A DNA stretch of 64,000 nt from Exiguobacterium sp. s146 (GTDB lineage: Bacteria > Bacillota > Bacilli > Exiguobacteriales > Exiguobacteriaceae), in the NCBI RefSeq assembly GCF_018618415.1, contig NZ_JACSMA010000001.1:1116001-1180000 (forward strand), written 5' to 3'. The translations under genes were made by a program, and so were the position numbers. Under the pieces are notes generated by a model. That model was given only the letters and a program-made list of their open reading frames with translations, had not been told where the DNA came from and ran no database searches. This document shows positions 61,988 through 64,000 of this stretch, piece after piece; positions within the stretch are counted from its first letter, which is position 1, and every line of letters begins with the position of its first letter.

Positions 61988-62047
61988 GGACTCATTATGA
62001 GTATAACTTCTAAATATAATAAAAAATCAGTTAGTGAGTTGATGTAA

Positions 62048-62716
62048 TTGACTTTAATTTTGAACGTTATTTCTGCAATAGGGGCATTTATAGTTACCAA
62101 TATTGATGATATTTTTGTTTTGATGCTGCTATTTTCACAGGCAAAAGCACAGGTGAAAACGAGTGAAGGTTTAAAAGGTAACCAGACAGAGAATAAGCAT
62201 ATAACCCCTAAGGATATAATTATTGGACAATATCTAGGTTTTACCTTGTTAGTAGTAGTTAGTCTCTTAGGAACTTTTGGAGTTATGTTAATTCCAGAGA
62301 AATGGGTAGGATTACTTGGACTAATCCCAATCTATTTAGGGATTATGTTGTTTATAAAGGGAGAAGATGAGGATGAAAATGCAATTCTTTCAAGTTTAAA
62401 TTCTGGAAAGTATAATAATGTCTTTTTAAGTGTAGCATTTATAACATTTGCTAATGGCGGAGATAACATTGGAATATATGTTCCTTTCTTCTCTACTTTA
62501 ACCATGAACCAACTAGCAGTAACGGTTATTACTTTCTTTATTATGGTTGCGATTTGGTGTTTTATTGGATATCGTTTGGCAGCTTTTAAACATGTCTCTG
62601 AAACCTTAGAGAATTACGGTAGATGGATTATACCCATTGTCTTTATTGGTTTAGGAATCTATATCATAGTGGAGAACGAAACTTTCAGTGCCCTTTTGAG
62701 TTTAATAAATTATTAA
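62048..62716 (+). CDS. cadD: CadD-type cadmium resistance transporter
   Basis: A 222-aa membrane protein of the CadD family (LysE superfamily), with about six helices and the signatures FIVTNIDDIFVLMLLF, GQYLGFTLLVVVSLLG and FANGGDNIGIYVPFF. It starts with TTG. It gives cadmium resistance by an ATP-independent route, a second and different pump next to CadA. It may be transcribed separately. Confidence 0.87.
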   Translation: MTLILNVISAIGAFIVTNIDDIFVLMLLFSQAKAQVKTSEGLKGNQTENKHITPKDIIIGQYLGFTLLVVVSLLGTFGVMLIPEKWVGLLGLIPIYLGIMLFIKGEDEDENAILSSLNSGKYNNVFLSVAFITFANGGDNIGIYVPFFSTLTMNQLAVTVITFFIMVAIWCFIGYRLAAFKHVSETLENYGRWIIPIVFIGLGIYIIVENETFSALLSLINY

Positions 62717-62770
62717 AAAATAATCTGAACCGCCCCCCGTCAAGTAGACAGTGGAAATAATAAAAGTGAT

Positions 62771-63667
62771 TTAAGCGGCTTTCGCTCTATATTCTTTAGG
62801 GCTGAGGCCGTTTAATCGTTTTTGGTATCTTTCGTGATTATAAAAATAGATGTACTCATTTATGGCAATGTTAAGTTCTTCAAAGGTCTGATACTTATGT
62901 AAATAATACTTTTCACATTTTAACGTGCCGAAAAAAGATTCCATTGGTCCATTATCAATACAGCGACCAACCCGTGACATACTTTGAGTCATTCCTGCCG
63001 CCTCTAATTTACGCTTGAACGCCTTAGAGGTGTATTGGAATCCACGATCACTATGAATCAGTGGGTGTTCTTGATGCAATCGTACGATTGCCTGGTCAAG
63101 CGTTTTAAATACCAGTTGATTATTATTAGAGTGTCCCAGCACATAGCTAATAATGGATCCGTCATAAAGATCACGAATCACACTGAGATAGGCCTTCTTA
63201 GATAGGCCATATTTAAATTCTGTCACATCCGTTACCCATTTCTCATTCGGCTTTTTAACTGTGAATTCACGGTTTAATACGTTCTCTGCCACATGTTGTG
63301 GTGACGACTTTTTGTGCCGTTTTCGCTTCTGGCGGATGACCGAACGGATCTCATGGATACGCATGAGACGATAGATGCGCTTCTCATTGTATGCCGGCAG
63401 GTCATGCTGGCGTCGTCTGCGATTGACCGTCATGGTGATCCGTCGATAACCGTAGGTCCCGTTCACCTGGTCGTAAAGGAGGCGGATGTCTTCCAATAGG
63501 CTCAAGTTCTCTTCTTCGCGTACCGAGACGGTACGCTTCAACCATTTATAGTAGGCGGCCCGTGAGACCTGCGCGATCTCGCACAGGAGCACGACCGGGA
63601 ACGTGTCGGTCGTCGACATTTCCTCGATGACCATGTATCGCAATTGTAGCCTGATCTGGCTGATCAA
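62771..63667 (-). CDS. IS3-family transposase OrfB
   Basis: About 298 aa with the DDE core: Asp in KWVTDVTEFKY, Asp in PLIHSDRGFQYTSK and Glu in PMESFFGTLK, and the C-terminal YNHERYQKRLNGLSPKEYR. The N-terminal part is reached from orfA by -1 frameshifting at an A6G run (63691-63697 on the plus strand as CTTTTTT), giving KKVGGNREERLISQIRLQ. The intact frame suggests recent activity. Confidence 0.92.
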   Translation of the reverse strand: MISQIRLQLRYMVIEEMSTTDTFPVVLLCEIAQVSRAAYYKWLKRTVSVREEENLSLLEDIRLLYDQVNGTYGYRRITMTVNRRRRQHDLPAYNEKRIYRLMRIHEIRSVIRQKRKRHKKSSPQHVAENVLNREFTVKKPNEKWVTDVTEFKYGLSKKAYLSVIRDLYDGSIISYVLGHSNNNQLVFKTLDQAIVRLHQEHPLIHSDRGFQYTSKAFKRKLEAAGMTQSMSRVGRCIDNGPMESFFGTLKCEKYYLHKYQTFEELNIAINEYIYFYNHERYQKRLNGLSPKEYRAKAA

Positions 63668-63674
63668 CCTCTCC

Positions 63675-63796
63675 TCTCGATTTCCTCCAACTTTTTTAGG
63701 AACAGGTTCTCGGCACGAAGGCGCTCGTTCTCCCGCTCGATCTGTTGAATGCGACGTTCGAGCTTCTCCTCGTTGGTCAGTTCCTCTTCTTTACTT
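63675..63796 (-). pseudogene. IS3-family orfA remnant
   Basis: The end of orfA: SKEEELTNEEKLERRIQQI, then ERENERLRAENLFLKKLEEI, the leucine-zipper-like tail of OrfA. The helix-turn-helix part is absent. Contains the slippery A6G for OrfAB fusion. Confidence 0.8.
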
Positions 63797-63826
63797 GACC
63801 GTGTACTATGGTACACGGTTTATAAT
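63795..63826 (+). promoter_or_regulatory. MerR-type promoter/operator of the mercury operon
   Basis: TTGACC (63795-63800) and TATAAT (63821-63826) are 20 bp apart, the over-long spacing typical of MerR-regulated promoters. The spacer and -35 hold a perfect palindrome, ACCGTGTAC-TATG-GTACACGGT (63798-63819). Confidence 0.88.
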
Positions 63827-63845
63827 ATTCATGGGGTGAAATAAG

Positions 63846-64000
63846 ATGATTTATCGAATTAGTGAGTTTGCAGATAAATGTGGAGTTAATAAAGAAACGA
63901 TCAGATATTACGAGCGAAAAAATTTATTACAAGAACCTCACCGAACGGAAGCTGGTTATCGGATATATTCATATGATGACGTTAAGCGTGTTGGGTTTAT
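63846..64000 (+). CDS. merR: mercury resistance regulator MerR (3' partial)
   Basis: The first 51 residues only. It begins [20 protein letters not shown], then [20 protein letters not shown] and [11 protein letters not shown]. This is the MerR N-terminal DNA-binding domain and is near-identical in pattern to Bacillus MerR ([16 protein letters not shown]). GGGGTGA precedes the ATG. It should autoregulate from the MerR promoter. The window ends inside the gene; merA and others would follow. Confidence 0.87.
   Translation, partial: MIYRISEFADKCGVNKETIRYYERKNLLQEPHRTEAGYRIYSYDDVKRVGF

Larger units (their letters stand above)
62727..63796 (-). mobile_element. IS3-family insertion sequence, one end truncated
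   Basis: One terminus appears intact near 62727 (TGAACCGCCCCCCGTCAAGT, an IS3/IS150-type end). The other end is missing: orfA is cut at about 63796, where the mer promoter begins. Between lie the orfA remnant and a complete orfB. Confidence 0.8.

Overview
The window looks like a chromosomal segment of a low-to-mid GC Bacillota, class Bacilli. Supports are a type B RNase P RNA next to a ypsC-like methyltransferase (the Bacillus order), SAM-I, TPP and yybP-ykoY riboswitches, a CcpA-type cre site, Zur and BirA boxes of Bacillus type, and an HssRS/HrtBA haem module. The core genes are roughly half G+C, with many TCG/CGA/ACG codons, which would suit Exiguobacterium; that genus call is inference. 

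Layout. 1-12.4 kb: D,D-carboxypeptidase (partial), plsY, a DeoR regulator with cutC, small membrane and stress-type proteins, an ABC exporter, sbcDC, an AAC(3)-type acetyltransferase and an alpha/beta hydrolase. 12.4-14.2 kb: three orphan genes of unknown function, one with an in-frame TGA and one with an apparent slip in a run of seven A. 14.2-31.1 kb: housekeeping genes (TauE exporter, BirA-controlled bioY, AraC remnant, argGH, CapA lipoprotein, cre-controlled putP, tag, DedA, CPA2 antiporter, glpP, SDR, HD hydrolase, an exchanger under a manganese-type riboswitch, GT2-GtrA fusion, DEDDh exonuclease, copper four-helix protein, tRNA-Ala). 31.2-32.1 kb: glcU. 32.1-34.8 kb: a sharply AT-rich insert with an exact 36-bp tandem repeat and a two-gene AAA ATPase plus RloB/TOPRIM-like pair, a probable AbiL/RloAB/PARIS-like anti-phage system. 

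34.8-57.1 kb: host genes again. msrA lies behind a SAM-I riboswitch; then amidase, rlmN, an SMP-30 protein and a Zur-controlled zinc GTPase; the TPP-riboswitch-controlled ykoFEDC thiamine-precursor ECF transporter; cell-wall and CPBP proteins; hssRS-hrtBA with an HssR-type direct repeat and an SD-burying terminator hairpin in front of hrtB; a secreted subtilase; rnpB and ypsC. 

57.1-64 kb: an accessory, decayed and AT-rich region. It holds a tyrosine integrase cut by an IS30 remnant, a multiply frameshifted excalibur-type protein, a cadC-cadA-cadD cadmium resistance cluster with its palindromic operator, an IS3-family element with truncated orfA, and the start of a merR-led mercury operon with a perfect palindrome in a long-spacer promoter. 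This end of the window is a mobile metal-resistance island.
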